From Colwellia sp. (GTDB lineage Bacteria > Pseudomonadota > Gammaproteobacteria > Enterobacterales > Alteromonadaceae): a DNA stretch of 48,936 bases. The position numbers and the translations under genes are program-made. Positions 10,484 through 20,816 of this stretch are shown here, piece after piece; position 1 is the first letter of the stretch, and each line of letters opens with the position of its first letter. The stretch is taken from positions 1 to 48,936 of the forward strand of contig JAPHTO010000038.1 in assembly GCA_026196955.1 (NCBI GenBank). The letters are read 5' to 3'. The notes under the pieces were generated by a model. It was given only the letters and a program-made list of their open reading frames with translations, ran no database searches and had not been told where the DNA came from.

Positions 10484-11374
10484 TTACTGCTTCTTAGCCT
10501 TTGTACCGTCTTTTAGGTAGTTAAAAAAGTCACTGTCTGGTTTAACAACCATGATGTCACTCTTATTGCTAAAACTGTTTTCGTAAGCTTCTAAACTGCG
10601 ATAAAAATTATAAAACTCAGCATCTTTCCCGTATGCGTCAGCATATATTTTTGCTGCTTGCGCATCACCTTCACCACGGATGGTAAAGGCATTTTTCTGC
10701 GCTTCCGCCAACATAACAGTTACTTTTGCATCAATAGTTGCCCGTATAATTTCAGACTGCTCTTGACCTTGTGATCTATGCTCTTTTGCCACAGCAGTAC
10801 GTTCAGCGCGCATACGATCATAAATAGAATTACTGACCTCTGTCGGTAAGTTAATCGCTTTAATCCGTACATCAACTACTTCGATACCCAGATCTTCACG
10901 GCTACTCGCTGCACTTTCTAACGCTTTTTGCATAATAGCATCACGATCACCCGAAACGATCTCCTTAATCGTCCTATTACCAAACTCAGTACGTAGACCG
11001 TTATTCACTTTTTGCTTAAGTAAAGCGCGAGCATTTTCAACAGAGCCTGAAGTACGTAAATAGTAGGTAGAAAAATCAACAATACGCCATTTAACAAAAG
11101 AGTCGACCATTAAATCTTTTTTCTCTGATGTTACAAAGCGATCTGGTGCTTCATCAAGGGTTTGAATACGCGCATCAAGTTTACGCACCGATTCAATAAA
11201 AGGTATTTTAAAGTGTAACCCTGGCTCAAAAACCATCATTTCGTCGGTAGCAGAATCACGCTTAATTTTTGAAAACTGAAATACAATACCGCGTTGGCCT
11301 TCATAAATAACAAAAACTGAAGAGACAACTAAGACAAATAATAAGGTTAAAATAGCAATAGAAAAATTCTTCAT
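10484..11374 (-). CDS. hflC: FtsH protease modulator HflC
   Basis: An SPFH/band-7 protein, anchored by an N-terminal helix (residues about 5-24) with the bulk in the periplasm. Together with HflK it forms a large cage around FtsH and limits its access to membrane substrates. At 296 residues it has the usual length. The HflC signatures are YEGQRGIVFQFSKI near the start, ALLKQKVNNGLRTEFGNRTIKEIVSGDRDAI in the middle, and the coiled-coil tail with GEGDAQAAKIYADAYGKDAEFYNFYRSLEAY. It starts 3 bases after the hflK stop, so translation of the two is coupled. Confidence 0.97.
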   Translation of the reverse strand: MKNFSIAILTLLFVLVVSSVFVIYEGQRGIVFQFSKIKRDSATDEMMVFEPGLHFKIPFIESVRKLDARIQTLDEAPDRFVTSEKKDLMVDSFVKWRIVDFSTYYLRTSGSVENARALLKQKVNNGLRTEFGNRTIKEIVSGDRDAIMQKALESAASSREDLGIEVVDVRIKAINLPTEVSNSIYDRMRAERTAVAKEHRSQGQEQSEIIRATIDAKVTVMLAEAQKNAFTIRGEGDAQAAKIYADAYGKDAEFYNFYRSLEAYENSFSNKSDIMVVKPDSDFFNYLKDGTKAKKQ

Positions 11375-11377
11375 GAT

Positions 11378-12541
11378 TTAGTTTCTCCCGCTATTAAATC
11401 TATCATTTCGACCTGACGAACTAGAGGGCGAAGTATTATTACTTGGTTGCTGTTGCGGCTGCTTATATGACTGCGGTGTTGCATTTTGTGGTGTTGAATG
11501 CTGCTGCATAATTTTATCAAGAGGTAAGTACAACATATTATTACCACCCTCAACATCAACCATTATTTTGCTTGTATTGCTATAAACTTTTTCCATGGTT
11601 GATAAATATAGGCGCTGACGAGTCACTTCTGGTGCTGCTTGATATTCAGGTAAAATTTTCTCAAAACGCGCAACTTCACCTTCTGCATCTAATATGGTAC
11701 GCCCTTTATAGGCAATAGCTTCTTGCTCCATGCGCTTTACCCGGCCACGAGCACGAGGTTCAATACCACGAGCATAGGCTTCTGCTTCACGTAAGAAGCG
11801 AACTTCATCTTCCTGTGCAGCAATTGCATCATCAAAAGCATCTTTTACTTCATTCGGTGGACGAGCATCTTTAAAGTTAACATCAACAATAATTAACCCT
11901 AAATTATACGGTTCAATTATCTTATCTAGCTCTTGCCAAACAGATTGGCGTATTTGTTCACGACCACTGGTTAGAATATCATCCATCTCGGCATGACCCA
12001 CAACATAACGTAATGCGCTATCAAGAGATTGACTTAAACTATCATCAGCATTGGTAACACTAAAAATAAAGTTACGAGCATCAACAACACGATACTGAAT
12101 TTGCATTTCAACGCGAACTACATTTTCATCTTGGGTTAGCATAAAACCAGATGCTTGCATTTCACGAGTACTTTGCATATCTACCGGAATAATGCGATCA
12201 ATAAAGGTCCACTTCCAATTAATACCAGGATCGACTGTGCCAGCATATTGCCCAAAGCGTAATACTATGCCTTTCTCTGCTTCTTTTATGGTATAAAAGC
12301 CACTAAAGGCATAAACCACTAATGCAATAATTAGTACTAAGCTAATTCCTATGCTTGAGAAACTTTTACCTGATGGTGTCGAGCCACCTGATGAACTTCC
12401 GCCGCCTTTACCGCCGAAAATACCACTAACTTTCTTACCTAAATCATTAAGTAGCTCATCTAAATCTGGTGGACCTTGGTTTTTTCCACCTTTATTTTTC
12501 CAGGGGTCTTTGTCATTATTCCCCGGTTCATTCCAAGCCAT
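11378..12541 (-). CDS. hflK: FtsH protease modulator HflK
   Basis: Partner of HflC in the FtsH-enclosing membrane complex. At 387 residues it opens with MAWNEPGNNDKDPW, a Gly/Ser-rich cytoplasmic stretch containing DLDELL (to about 70), one membrane helix (about 72-92) and the band-7 domain (YTIKEAEKGIVLRFGQYAGTVDPGINWK...). The C-terminal tail is rich in Gln, Asn and Ser and ends in GRNDRFNSGRN, which is typically low-complexity in this family. It sits between hflX and hflC in the canonical order. Confidence 0.97.
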   Translation of the reverse strand: MAWNEPGNNDKDPWKNKGGKNQGPPDLDELLNDLGKKVSGIFGGKGGGSSSGGSTPSGKSFSSIGISLVLIIALVVYAFSGFYTIKEAEKGIVLRFGQYAGTVDPGINWKWTFIDRIIPVDMQSTREMQASGFMLTQDENVVRVEMQIQYRVVDARNFIFSVTNADDSLSQSLDSALRYVVGHAEMDDILTSGREQIRQSVWQELDKIIEPYNLGLIIVDVNFKDARPPNEVKDAFDDAIAAQEDEVRFLREAEAYARGIEPRARGRVKRMEQEAIAYKGRTILDAEGEVARFEKILPEYQAAPEVTRQRLYLSTMEKVYSNTSKIMVDVEGGNNMLYLPLDKIMQQHSTPQNATPQSYKQPQQQPSNNTSPSSSSGRNDRFNSGRN

Positions 12542-12643
12542 GCTGTTCTCCGCTAGGTTAGTAATTATTCAATTTAAATATTTATGATGCCAGTTTATGC
12601 TAAAATCACTGGTTTTATAAGAGTCTATATAGAGTTAAACACA

Positions 12644-13930
12644 TTAATTTACAATATAACTTTCAATTTCATTAGCGTCATGCTTTATCAGCCTATGCCA
12701 TTCTCTTTTTGGCAGTTTAATATCAAGATGACAGTGACCTAGTTCATCAAAACTTTCATCTAAGATACAATTTAACTTATATAAACTACCACGTAATTTT
12801 CCAGCACTTGGTGGGATCGCTAATTTGTACTCTACAATTTGATTATCTAGACGCTCTGATAAGGCACTAAAAAGCAGTTCAATCCCTAAATTAGCCTGTG
12901 CAGATAACCAAACTCGAATCGGTAATCCCCGTTCATCACGATCTATTCTAGGCTCTACATCATCAAGACAATCAATTTTATTACACACGATCAATTGCGG
13001 CACTTCGTTTGCCTCGATTTCCGCCAACACATACTCAACTTGTTCAATGTTTTCGCTACGCCTATCATCAGCGATATCAACAACATGTAAGAGTAATTCT
13101 GCTTCTCGTGTTTCTGTTAACGTTGCTTTAAAAGCCGCCACTAAATCATGGGGCAAATGACGAATAAAGCCTACCGTATCAGCGAGAATAACACCACCAA
13201 CACCTTCAAGTTCAATTCTACGTAGTGTTGGATCGAGTGTCGCAAAAAGTTGATCGGCAGCATACACTTGCGATTGAGTCAGTAAATTAAACAGTGTTGA
13301 TTTACCCGCGTTGGTATAGCCAACCAAGGATAACGTTGGTAGCTCAGCTCGAGTTCTCGAACGGCGACCTTGTTGTCTTTGTCGTTCAACCTTTTCTAAA
13401 CGTTTACGAATATTAACCATTCGCTCTCGCAACAAACGTCTGTCCGTTTCTAACTGCGTTTCACCCGGACCACGCAAACCAATACCACCTTTTTGTCGCT
13501 CAAGGTGAGTCCAGCCTCGAATAAGTCTACTGCTAATATGACGTAATTGTGCTAGCTCGACTTGCAATTTACCTTCGTGAGTACGGGCTCTTTGAGCAAA
13601 AATATCAAGAATAAGTGTCGTTCTATCCACGACACGACACTCACACAAGGCTTCTATATTTTTTTCTTGAGAGGGAGATAAACTGTGGTTGAATAAAATA
13701 ACGTTTGCATCAAATAATTTCACTGCTTCCGCTATTTCTTCCGCCTTTCCTGAGCCAGCAAAAAATTTGGGATGCGGCGTACTACGCTTGCCAGAGACAA
13801 CCGTTAATTCATTCACGCCAGCAGAAGACACCAACATTTTAAATTCGGTTAAATCTTCTCGAGTACTTTCATCTGGAAAATCTAAGTGAACAAGCACTGC
13901 CTGTTCACCTGCTTGATAACGATCAAACAA
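12644..13930 (-). CDS. hflX: Ribosome-splitting GTPase HflX
   Basis: A GTPase that binds the 50S subunit and splits stalled or heat-damaged 70S ribosomes. At 428 residues, the N-terminal HflX domain contains PHPKFFAGSGKAEEI and VDRTTLILDIFAQRA, followed by ERQKGGIGLRGPGETQLETDRR. The G domain has G1 GYTNAGKSTLF (about 204), G3 DTVGF and G4 NKID. The start is a TTG at 13930: MFDRYQAGEQAVLVH matches E. coli MFDRYDAGEQAVLVH from its first residue, and AAGG lies about 10 bases upstream. It follows hfq after 63 bases. Confidence 0.97.
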   Translation of the reverse strand: MFDRYQAGEQAVLVHLDFPDESTREDLTEFKMLVSSAGVNELTVVSGKRSTPHPKFFAGSGKAEEIAEAVKLFDANVILFNHSLSPSQEKNIEALCECRVVDRTTLILDIFAQRARTHEGKLQVELAQLRHISSRLIRGWTHLERQKGGIGLRGPGETQLETDRRLLRERMVNIRKRLEKVERQRQQGRRSRTRAELPTLSLVGYTNAGKSTLFNLLTQSQVYAADQLFATLDPTLRRIELEGVGGVILADTVGFIRHLPHDLVAAFKATLTETREAELLLHVVDIADDRRSENIEQVEYVLAEIEANEVPQLIVCNKIDCLDDVEPRIDRDERGLPIRVWLSAQANLGIELLFSALSERLDNQIVEYKLAIPPSAGKLRGSLYKLNCILDESFDELGHCHLDIKLPKREWHRLIKHDANEIESYIVN

Positions 13931-13993
13931 CTGCGTTAAACCTTATGGTTTTAATGAAACTCATTATCAACATTGATCTAGAGAAATAAATAC

Positions 13994-14239
13994 TTACTCT
14001 TCTGAGTCTGCTTGATTCGGCGTAGGTGCCGTATTAACAGCCCTTGCAGGTACAACCGTAGAAATAGCATGCTTGTAAACCATTTGACTAACGGTATTCT
14101 TGAGCAAGATCACAAATTGGTCAAAGGACTCTACTTGCCCTTGAAGTTTAATACCGTTGACTAAATAAATTGCAACAGGAATGCGATCACGACGTAAAGC
14201 ATTCAAAAATGGGTCTTGTAAAGACTGTCCTTTTGCCAT
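13994..14239 (-). CDS. hfq: RNA chaperone Hfq
   Basis: The hexameric Sm-like protein that pairs small RNAs with mRNAs. The core [45 protein letters not shown] and the Sm2 motif YKHAIS are essentially those of E. coli. The C-terminal tail is short (81 residues in total against 102 in E. coli) and acidic (ADSEE), as in many marine relatives. It lies between miaA and hflX as usual; a 175-base AT-rich gap upstream may hold an extra promoter. Confidence 0.98.
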   Translation of the reverse strand: MAKGQSLQDPFLNALRRDRIPVAIYLVNGIKLQGQVESFDQFVILLKNTVSQMVYKHAISTVVPARAVNTAPTPNQADSEE

Positions 14240-14414
14240 TATATGGCTCCTTTTTTTTATTATTAATAAAAAGTAATTAACTAAAATGTCTAGTTAATGA
14301 AAAATTGTAAAACGTAAAATTCTTGCTCAATCCTAAGCATCTAACCAACTAATTATACACCAATATTTTAATATTGCTTAATGATAGCTAACATTAATTT
14401 AATTTATGGCTTGC

Positions 14415-15359
14415 TTATTGGCATTTACCAACTAAAGCTAATACTTGCGCTAAATTAGTTTTATCATCTGTGGTTAACCAGTTCAAGTTAGACCAACTTC
14501 TAAGCCAAGTGAGTTGCCGCTTGGCTAATTGCCTTGTCGCACATATGCCACGAAAGATCATTTCATCTCGATCAAACTCGCCATTTAGGTACTGCCACAT
14601 TTGACGATAACCAACACAACGGATTGAAGGCAGATCTTCATGAAGATCGCCACGCGCTTTAAGCTTAATAACTTCTTGCTCAAAACCTTGCGCCATCATC
14701 TGCTGATAGCGCAGCTCAATTCTTTGGTGCAAAGTACTACGCTCTTGCGGTGTTATCGCAAATTGTAAAACATCGCCCGCAAGCTTATCACCTTTAATTT
14801 GAGTTAAATGTGACAAAGTGTTTCCTGTTAGACGATAGACCTCTAATGCCCGAGTAATACGTTGTGGATCATTAGGATGAATTCGTTGCGCCGCTTCAGC
14901 ATCTACTTGTGATAACTGGTCGTGCATCACTTGCCAACCATGCTCTTCAGCTTCTGCTTCTATAATTGCTCGAATCTCAGCATTAGCCGCAGGCAACGGT
15001 GATATGCCTTCAATGAGACTTTTAAAATACATCATAGTGCCGCCAACCAACAAAGGAATGCGATTGTTAGCTCTAATATCAGCAATTTCAGCTAAAGCAT
15101 CTCGGCAAAAATCAGCTGCCGAATAGCTTTGTGTAGCATCTCTTAGATCAATTAAACGATGTGGGTATTCAGCCAATTCTGTTGGTGTGGGTTTGGCTGT
15201 GCCAATATCCATATCACGATAGATTAACGCCGAATCTACACTGACAATGTCACACGGTAAGGCGTCATGCAAAGCCATCGCAAGCGCTGTTTTACCAGAG
15301 GCTGTTGGCCCCATTAAACAAATAACAGGAGGTTGCTTTGCTTGTGAATTATTTGACAC
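14415..15359 (-). CDS. miaA: tRNA dimethylallyltransferase MiaA
   Basis: Transfers a dimethylallyl group to N6 of A37 in tRNAs that read UNN codons. The P-loop [11 protein letters not shown] lies at about 17-27, followed by [17 protein letters not shown], which includes the [16 protein letters not shown] substrate motif. [18 protein letters not shown] and [14 protein letters not shown] are also characteristic. At 314 residues it has the standard length. It starts 18 bases past the mutL stop and precedes hfq, the canonical order. Confidence 0.97.
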   Translation of the reverse strand: MSNNSQAKQPPVICLMGPTASGKTALAMALHDALPCDIVSVDSALIYRDMDIGTAKPTPTELAEYPHRLIDLRDATQSYSAADFCRDALAEIADIRANNRIPLLVGGTMMYFKSLIEGISPLPAANAEIRAIIEAEAEEHGWQVMHDQLSQVDAEAAQRIHPNDPQRITRALEVYRLTGNTLSHLTQIKGDKLAGDVLQFAITPQERSTLHQRIELRYQQMMAQGFEQEVIKLKARGDLHEDLPSIRCVGYRQMWQYLNGEFDRDEMIFRGICATRQLAKRQLTWLRSWSNLNWLTTDDKTNLAQVLALVGKCQ

Positions 15360-15377
15360 TTAACGAACTCGTTTAAT

Positions 15378-17261
15378 TTAGTTGCCTCTTAAAACAAGAG
15401 ACTCTACTTGCTTAATTTGAGATGTGAGGTCTAAGGCAACAGAATTCAAGAGCAAAGTTTGGATTAATTGTTCAGTTAAGGTATTTTTTGCCTTTACCCA
15501 TAAGGCTTGGGCTTGGGCTTGGCTACAATTTTGCTCAGATATCACGCTAGCGATCGCCCAGATAATACTGTCATCATCAACACTAGATTGCTCGGCATTG
15601 TCAACTTGAGCCAATTTATCAATAATGGCGCCAAAGCTACTATTAACATCATTATCTCTAAGCAATGCTGGGTATTGCCTTATCTGGACACGCAGCTTAT
15701 CTTTGAAATCAACAACTATTCCTGCTTTTTGTAATTGTGATTGCTGCACTTTTACAATACACAGTTGCTGTTGTGTTAATGAAACAATTAAAGGTAAAAG
15801 CAAGGGTTGACTGATTAACCCCAGCTCTCCTTGCTGCCATTTTTGGCTAATACTTTCTTTATTAACTTCAAAAGCAAGATTGTACAAAGACAATATTCGT
15901 AAAGTATTTTCTTGTTTAAAAATACCGTATTTCCCTTGCTCAATAGCCAGGAAAAAGTAGCCACTATTAACACCGAAAGACAAATCATCCTTTTTCGCTT
16001 GTTGGTCAATTGACTCTTCATTATTTTCCACAGGCGTCATAAGCTGTTGATAGTTACTCGCCGCTACTGCGCTGGGAGATTGACCACCGATATGACTTGT
16101 TGAGCCATAATTGTTATAGCTTTGTTTGGGTGTATAAGCACTATCATTCACTTGTTGTAACGGCGTTATGTAATCGGGACGTTGATAGGCAACAGTAGGA
16201 ACATTTTCAGCGGTTGAAACGGCACCACTAGTAGGTTGGTATACCGCTTGTTCATCATGAGGGTTGTTATCCATCAAGGCCTGATGACAAACAGAGTATA
16301 TAAAATCATGAACATATCGGCTTTGATGAAAACGCACTTCATGCTTTGCAGGGTGAACATTAACATCAACTTCCCGATGATCTAAAGCAAGAAACAGTAC
16401 AAAAGCAGGGTATGTATCTGCAGGCAATAGATCAGCATAAGCTTGGCGTATGGCATGGTTAATCAATTTATCTCGCATCATGCGGCCGTTAACATAGCTA
16501 TAGCAAAGATCATTTTGATTGCGGGCAAAACTAGGCTTAGCTAACCAACCTGAAAAATGCATATCATCGTGCTGACAATCAACTTCAATCGCGTTATCAA
16601 CAAATTTTTGTCCACAAACCATGGCAACACGCTTAGCATTTTGTAGCGGCGTTTTAGCCGCTCGATATTGTCGGATCATTTTACCATTATGCGTTAAGGA
16701 AAAACTCACATCGAAACGGGCTAAAGCAATACGACGAACCACTTCATCAATGTGATTAAATTCTGTTTTTTCAGTACGTAAAAATTTTCGCCTTGCCGGT
16801 GTGTTAAAAAACAAATCAAGTACTTCAATGGTAGTGCCATCCGGATGTGCAGCTGGTTTAACTGTAACCGCCATATCACGCCCTTGAGCATTAGCCTGCC
16901 AAGCTGTGTTTTGCGCTTTAGGCTTTGATATCAAAGTGAGTCGCGCCACCGAGCTGATACTCGCTAACGCCTCACCACGAAAACCTAAACTATCGATGGC
17001 TTCCAAGTCACTCAGATCTTTGATTTTACTGGTAGCATGTCGACTCAAAGCAAGGGTTAATTCATCTTTGGCAATGCCACAACCATTATCACTGATACGA
17101 ATTTTTTTCACGCCACCTTTATCCACATCAAGGTGAATTGAAGTTGCGCCGGCATCTAAAGCATTTTCGACTAATTCTTTGATCACTGAGGCAGGTCTTT
17201 CCACCACTTCGCCAGCCGCAATTTGGTTAGCTAAACGAGCAGGGAGTATTGCTATTGTCAT
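15378..17261 (-). CDS. mutL: DNA mismatch repair protein MutL
   Basis: Links MutS mismatch recognition to downstream excision. The N-terminal GHKL ATPase has the motifs [42 protein letters not shown] and [10 protein letters not shown]. The transducer domain has YVNGRMMRD and [14 protein letters not shown]. Residues about 340-430 are a low-complexity linker, and the rest is the C-terminal dimerisation domain. I see no DQHA(X)2E(X)4E endonuclease motif, which fits MutH-type gammaproteobacterial MutL. At 627 residues it is close to E. coli (615). Confidence 0.97.
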   Translation of the reverse strand: MTIAILPARLANQIAAGEVVERPASVIKELVENALDAGATSIHLDVDKGGVKKIRISDNGCGIAKDELTLALSRHATSKIKDLSDLEAIDSLGFRGEALASISSVARLTLISKPKAQNTAWQANAQGRDMAVTVKPAAHPDGTTIEVLDLFFNTPARRKFLRTEKTEFNHIDEVVRRIALARFDVSFSLTHNGKMIRQYRAAKTPLQNAKRVAMVCGQKFVDNAIEVDCQHDDMHFSGWLAKPSFARNQNDLCYSYVNGRMMRDKLINHAIRQAYADLLPADTYPAFVLFLALDHREVDVNVHPAKHEVRFHQSRYVHDFIYSVCHQALMDNNPHDEQAVYQPTSGAVSTAENVPTVAYQRPDYITPLQQVNDSAYTPKQSYNNYGSTSHIGGQSPSAVAASNYQQLMTPVENNEESIDQQAKKDDLSFGVNSGYFFLAIEQGKYGIFKQENTLRILSLYNLAFEVNKESISQKWQQGELGLISQPLLLPLIVSLTQQQLCIVKVQQSQLQKAGIVVDFKDKLRVQIRQYPALLRDNDVNSSFGAIIDKLAQVDNAEQSSVDDDSIIWAIASVISEQNCSQAQAQALWVKAKNTLTEQLIQTLLLNSVALDLTSQIKQVESLVLRGN

Positions 17262-17300
17262 AGTTTCTCTTATTCGGTCAAAAACTTCACTTACGCCTTG

Positions 17301-18629
17301 TTAACCAGCGCTAGGGATTTTTAGGGTTTGACCAATACGTAATTGATTAGACTTCAGGTTATTTGCTGAGATTATTTTTGCCATAGAAATTTTATAACGC
17401 TGTGCTAACACAGATAATGACTCGCCACTGCGTACTTTATGATTTTTCATGGTAATTGAAGCCAGTAAAGTTCCTGCCGGTATATTAGCAACAAAATAAT
17501 TATCAATGGCTTTAAAGATGGCATTAGCAAGTTTTTGCTGATGTGTTTTACTATTGAGGTTTTTTTCCTCTGTGGGGTTAGAAATAAAGCCAGTTTCAAT
17601 AAGCACCGATGGAATATCAGATGATTTCAATACCGCCAAACTCAACCCTTCCGGTTTTTTCTTATGCAACTTTGTTACTCGCTTTAATTGTTCAATTGCA
17701 TGAACCGCAAACGCGTAGCTACTTGACATAGTATGTTCTTTTTTCATATCAGCAAGCGTAAAAGCCAAATTCTTATCTTTGGTTTTTTTAATCGTCTCTC
17801 CTGCGCCACCAAGTAATTCTGATTCTTTTTGACGATTTGCAATCCAACGGGTAAATTCAGAATTTGCTCGTCTTGAAGATTGTACTAAAACAGAAGCGCC
17901 GTGAGGTTTAGGTGAGGTAAATGCATCAGCATGAATAGAAATAAGTAAATCAGCCTTGTGTTCACGGGCTAATTCAGGTTTACGACTATGCTTCACATAG
18001 TAATCGCCTGTTCTGATCATTACCGCTTTAAAACCTTGCCTTTTATTGATTAAAGCCGCTAATTTTTTGGCAATTGCTAAAGTGACACGCTTTTCATAAG
18101 AGCCATTAGCGCCAATAGAGCCGGGATCTTCACCACCGTGTCCAGCAACAATGGCAATGATAATATCTCGTTTGCCATTAAGCGTTGTTTTTTTAACCGT
18201 CTTAACTTTATTCTTTTCATCATATAAATCAACGACCAAACGATTTCCATATTGCCCAGCAGGCGCTAGAGGAAAAACGGTTAATTGATACGATTTTGCT
18301 AATTCTAAGACTAAACGAGTATCCGATTTTGATTTCGCTGTACTGGTGCGAAGCAATTTTATTCGGGGATCATTATCAGCTAATGCTTTGAGTGCAGTAT
18401 TGTTTTTCGTGTTTTTAAAATCAATCACTAAACGATCTGGTTTAGCTAAACTAAAGTATTTGAACTCTGGTTTGCTGGTAAGATCAAAAACAATACGGGT
18501 GTTTTCCGGTGCTGGCCACACACGGATACCTTCAATGCTATTAGCTGCTAGACTACTTTTTACCGTCACGGAGGCAATCGCTATTAATAGCCAACACAAA
18601 CCAGTTAAAAATAATGATAACAACCGCAT
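17301..18629 (-). CDS. amiB: N-acetylmuramoyl-L-alanine amidase AmiB/AmiC type
   Basis: A periplasmic zinc amidase that splits septal peptidoglycan so that daughter cells can separate. The order is: signal peptide (about 1-28), AMIN targeting domain (about 32-130, with DRLVIDFKNTKNN), the Amidase_3 catalytic domain (about 155-375) with zinc ligands in GHGGEDPGS, E in SYEKRV and H in SIHADA, the catalytic Glu in LIETGFISN, and one C-terminal LysM repeat (about 396-440, VRSGESLSVLAQRYKIS). The LysM tail is the usual AmiB form in Shewanella and Vibrio. It sits between tsaE and mutL. Confidence 0.95.
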   Translation of the reverse strand: MRLLSLFLTGLCWLLIAIASVTVKSSLAANSIEGIRVWPAPENTRIVFDLTSKPEFKYFSLAKPDRLVIDFKNTKNNTALKALADNDPRIKLLRTSTAKSKSDTRLVLELAKSYQLTVFPLAPAGQYGNRLVVDLYDEKNKVKTVKKTTLNGKRDIIIAIVAGHGGEDPGSIGANGSYEKRVTLAIAKKLAALINKRQGFKAVMIRTGDYYVKHSRKPELAREHKADLLISIHADAFTSPKPHGASVLVQSSRRANSEFTRWIANRQKESELLGGAGETIKKTKDKNLAFTLADMKKEHTMSSSYAFAVHAIEQLKRVTKLHKKKPEGLSLAVLKSSDIPSVLIETGFISNPTEEKNLNSKTHQQKLANAIFKAIDNYFVANIPAGTLLASITMKNHKVRSGESLSVLAQRYKISMAKIISANNLKSNQLRIGQTLKIPSAG

Positions 18630-18677
18630 AACTAACCTTGACCTACGACTTCAGTACAACACTAAAAGGATATTAAC

Positions 18678-19175
18678 TTAAGAGTAAAGAAGAGAAAACT
18701 GCTGCAAAACATCCTCACCACGTACCGAACAGGCACGTAAATCAATCACTCTTTGTTCTTCTTGATAAACTATATTAATGATTATATCGGCATTAGCCAA
18801 GAGCCCAGCACCTTTTTCTGGCCATTCAATGAAGCAACAGCAATTATCAGTAAAATAATCACGGATCCCCATATACTCTAGCTCTTCAGCATCCGCGAGT
18901 CGATATAAGTCGAAATGATATACCTGCCATGGCGGCAACTCATAAGGTTCAACCAAGGTATAAGTCGGACTTTTAACATTACCTTGATGCCCCATACCAC
19001 GTACAAAACCTCGTGTTAATGTGGTTTTACCTGCACCTAAATCACCATGTAAGTAAACCACTAAAGCTTGGTTAGACTGCTGCTGTTGATCTTGCCATTG
19101 CAGTACCTTAGCTAAACAATCACCTACAGCCACTGTAGCGGCTTCATCAATTAGTAAATATTCTAGTTGTTTCAT
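18678..19175 (-). CDS. tsaE: tRNA threonylcarbamoyladenosine biosynthesis ATPase TsaE
   Basis: The ATPase of the TsaBDE complex that puts t6A at position 37 of ANN-decoding tRNAs. The Walker A loop GDLGAGKTTLTRGFVRG is at about 46-62, followed by VKSPTYTLVEPYE and the conserved YHFDLYRLADAEELEYMG. Near the C-terminus, FIEWPEKG is the family motif. At 165 residues it is slightly longer than E. coli TsaE (153). It lies 18 bases after nnr. Confidence 0.96.
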   Translation of the reverse strand: MKQLEYLLIDEAATVAVGDCLAKVLQWQDQQQQSNQALVVYLHGDLGAGKTTLTRGFVRGMGHQGNVKSPTYTLVEPYELPPWQVYHFDLYRLADAEELEYMGIRDYFTDNCCCFIEWPEKGAGLLANADIIINIVYQEEQRVIDLRACSVRGEDVLQQFSLLYS

Positions 19176-19193
19176 TTATTCTCAAAACTTTAT

Positions 19194-20744
19194 TCAATCT
19201 TGGTTGCTCAAACGCTGTATAGGCGTAAACAAATCGCTGGCTAACATACCACGTTGCCCATATTCATCGGCAATAATATCACCCGCAGCGCCATGAATAT
19301 AGACGGCAAAACAAACAGCTGAAAAATAGTCTTCTGCTTGCAAAATAAATGCAGCAATAATGCCCGATAATACATCTCCCATGCCACCTGAGGCCATCCC
19401 AGCATTGCCAGTGCTATTTATAACAACCCGCTCGCCATCAGAAATCAACGTCCCCGCCCCTTTTAAAACACAAATACCGCCATATTTTTTGGCAATTTCA
19501 CTAACCGCTTTAAAACGATCTTCTTCTATCGCTTTTGTAGAGCAATTTAATAGTGTCGCTGCCTCTTTAGGATGTGGAGTTAATACCCAATTTTCGCAAT
19601 AGTGGCGCGTGTTTGCTAGCAGTGTCAAGGCATCAGCATCAAGCACCATTAAGGGTTGATCTTTTTTTGACTTACACTGCTTAATGACTAAATTAAATAA
19701 CCCTTGCGACCAGGTTTGCTGACCTAAACCTGGCCCAAGTAAAAAGACTTTCGCTTTTTCCATCGCACTGGACTGTGCTAATGCTTGAGCCTCGCTTGGC
19801 GCTAACATCAATTCTGGCCGTCCTTGAAAAACTAATGCTTGGTTTTCTTGATGGCAACACACAGCGACTAACGCTGCTCCACCTCGAAGCGCTGCTTCGC
19901 TAGCTAAACGAATTGCCCCCGGCATGCCCACATTACCGCCTATGGTAAGTATCAAGCCAATATCGCCTTTATGACTCGTTCGGCGACGTTTCATCAAAGG
20001 AAAACGGCCATCCACTAGGGGTTGTTGATCTTGATAGATATGCTGACAAAAGACTTGTTGCTGAAAATCGTCCCCTAAACTTAACTCAGCTAACACAGTA
20101 TGACCGACAAAATCAGCTGCTTGCCCAGTCAGCAACCCCTGCTTGTACACAATAAAAGTTACTGTAACATCAGCAATAACAGCACTTTTTTCGCTAACAT
20201 AACCAGTAGTAGCATTTAAGCCCGAAGGAATATCAACACTTAATACCGCGGCATCATTGCTATTAATAGCACCAACCCATTGTTGAGCTGCATCTGTTAA
20301 GCGGCCATAAAAACCAATACCAAACAGCGCATCTACAATAATATCACCATAAAAATGGTTAATATGCTCCGTTATATTATCAGTAACTACTTGCTTTACT
20401 CCTGCACTGATCATGGCTTGATAAGCGGTTTTGGCATCACCTGAAACTTCATTTGCCTGACAAGTCAGCAAAACGCTTACCTCAATACCCGCTAAATGGG
20501 CAAGGCGCGCAATAATAAAACCATCACCACCGTTGTTGCCTTTACCACACAGCAGTAACATTGTTTTAGCCTGTGGCCAGTGTATTTTAATTTGTTCAAA
20601 TGCTGCCGCTCCTGCCCGCTCCATCAGCTGATACATAGGAACTTTCTGACTTTCGGCAACACTGGCTTCATTCGTCAGTACTTGCTGGGCGGTATAAACC
20701 TGGTAGCAATTATGTTTTGCCAAAGGGAGATGTGGTAAACTCAT
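19194..20744 (-). CDS. nnr: Bifunctional NAD(P)H-hydrate repair enzyme Nnr
   Basis: Repairs hydrated NADH and NADPH. The N-terminal domain (about 1-225) is the epimerase (GKGNNGGDGFIIARL, VDALFGIGFYG, VDIPSGLNATTG). The C-terminal domain (about 240-510) is the ADP-dependent dehydratase (LTIGGNVGMPGAIRLASEAALRGGAALV, VLTPHPKEAATLL, NAGMASGGMGDVLSGIIAA). At 516 residues it is the size of the E. coli fused enzyme. It is the first gene of the minus-strand superoperon and is divergent from queG across 72 bases. Confidence 0.96.
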   Translation of the reverse strand: MSLPHLPLAKHNCYQVYTAQQVLTNEASVAESQKVPMYQLMERAGAAAFEQIKIHWPQAKTMLLLCGKGNNGGDGFIIARLAHLAGIEVSVLLTCQANEVSGDAKTAYQAMISAGVKQVVTDNITEHINHFYGDIIVDALFGIGFYGRLTDAAQQWVGAINSNDAAVLSVDIPSGLNATTGYVSEKSAVIADVTVTFIVYKQGLLTGQAADFVGHTVLAELSLGDDFQQQVFCQHIYQDQQPLVDGRFPLMKRRRTSHKGDIGLILTIGGNVGMPGAIRLASEAALRGGAALVAVCCHQENQALVFQGRPELMLAPSEAQALAQSSAMEKAKVFLLGPGLGQQTWSQGLFNLVIKQCKSKKDQPLMVLDADALTLLANTRHYCENWVLTPHPKEAATLLNCSTKAIEEDRFKAVSEIAKKYGGICVLKGAGTLISDGERVVINSTGNAGMASGGMGDVLSGIIAAFILQAEDYFSAVCFAVYIHGAAGDIIADEYGQRGMLASDLFTPIQRLSNQD

Positions 20745-20816
20745 AAGCTAATGCCCTCATGAAAAAGATGCTGTTATTCCGTAAGTCGATGAACAGGTTA
20801 AATTTAGCTAACTAAG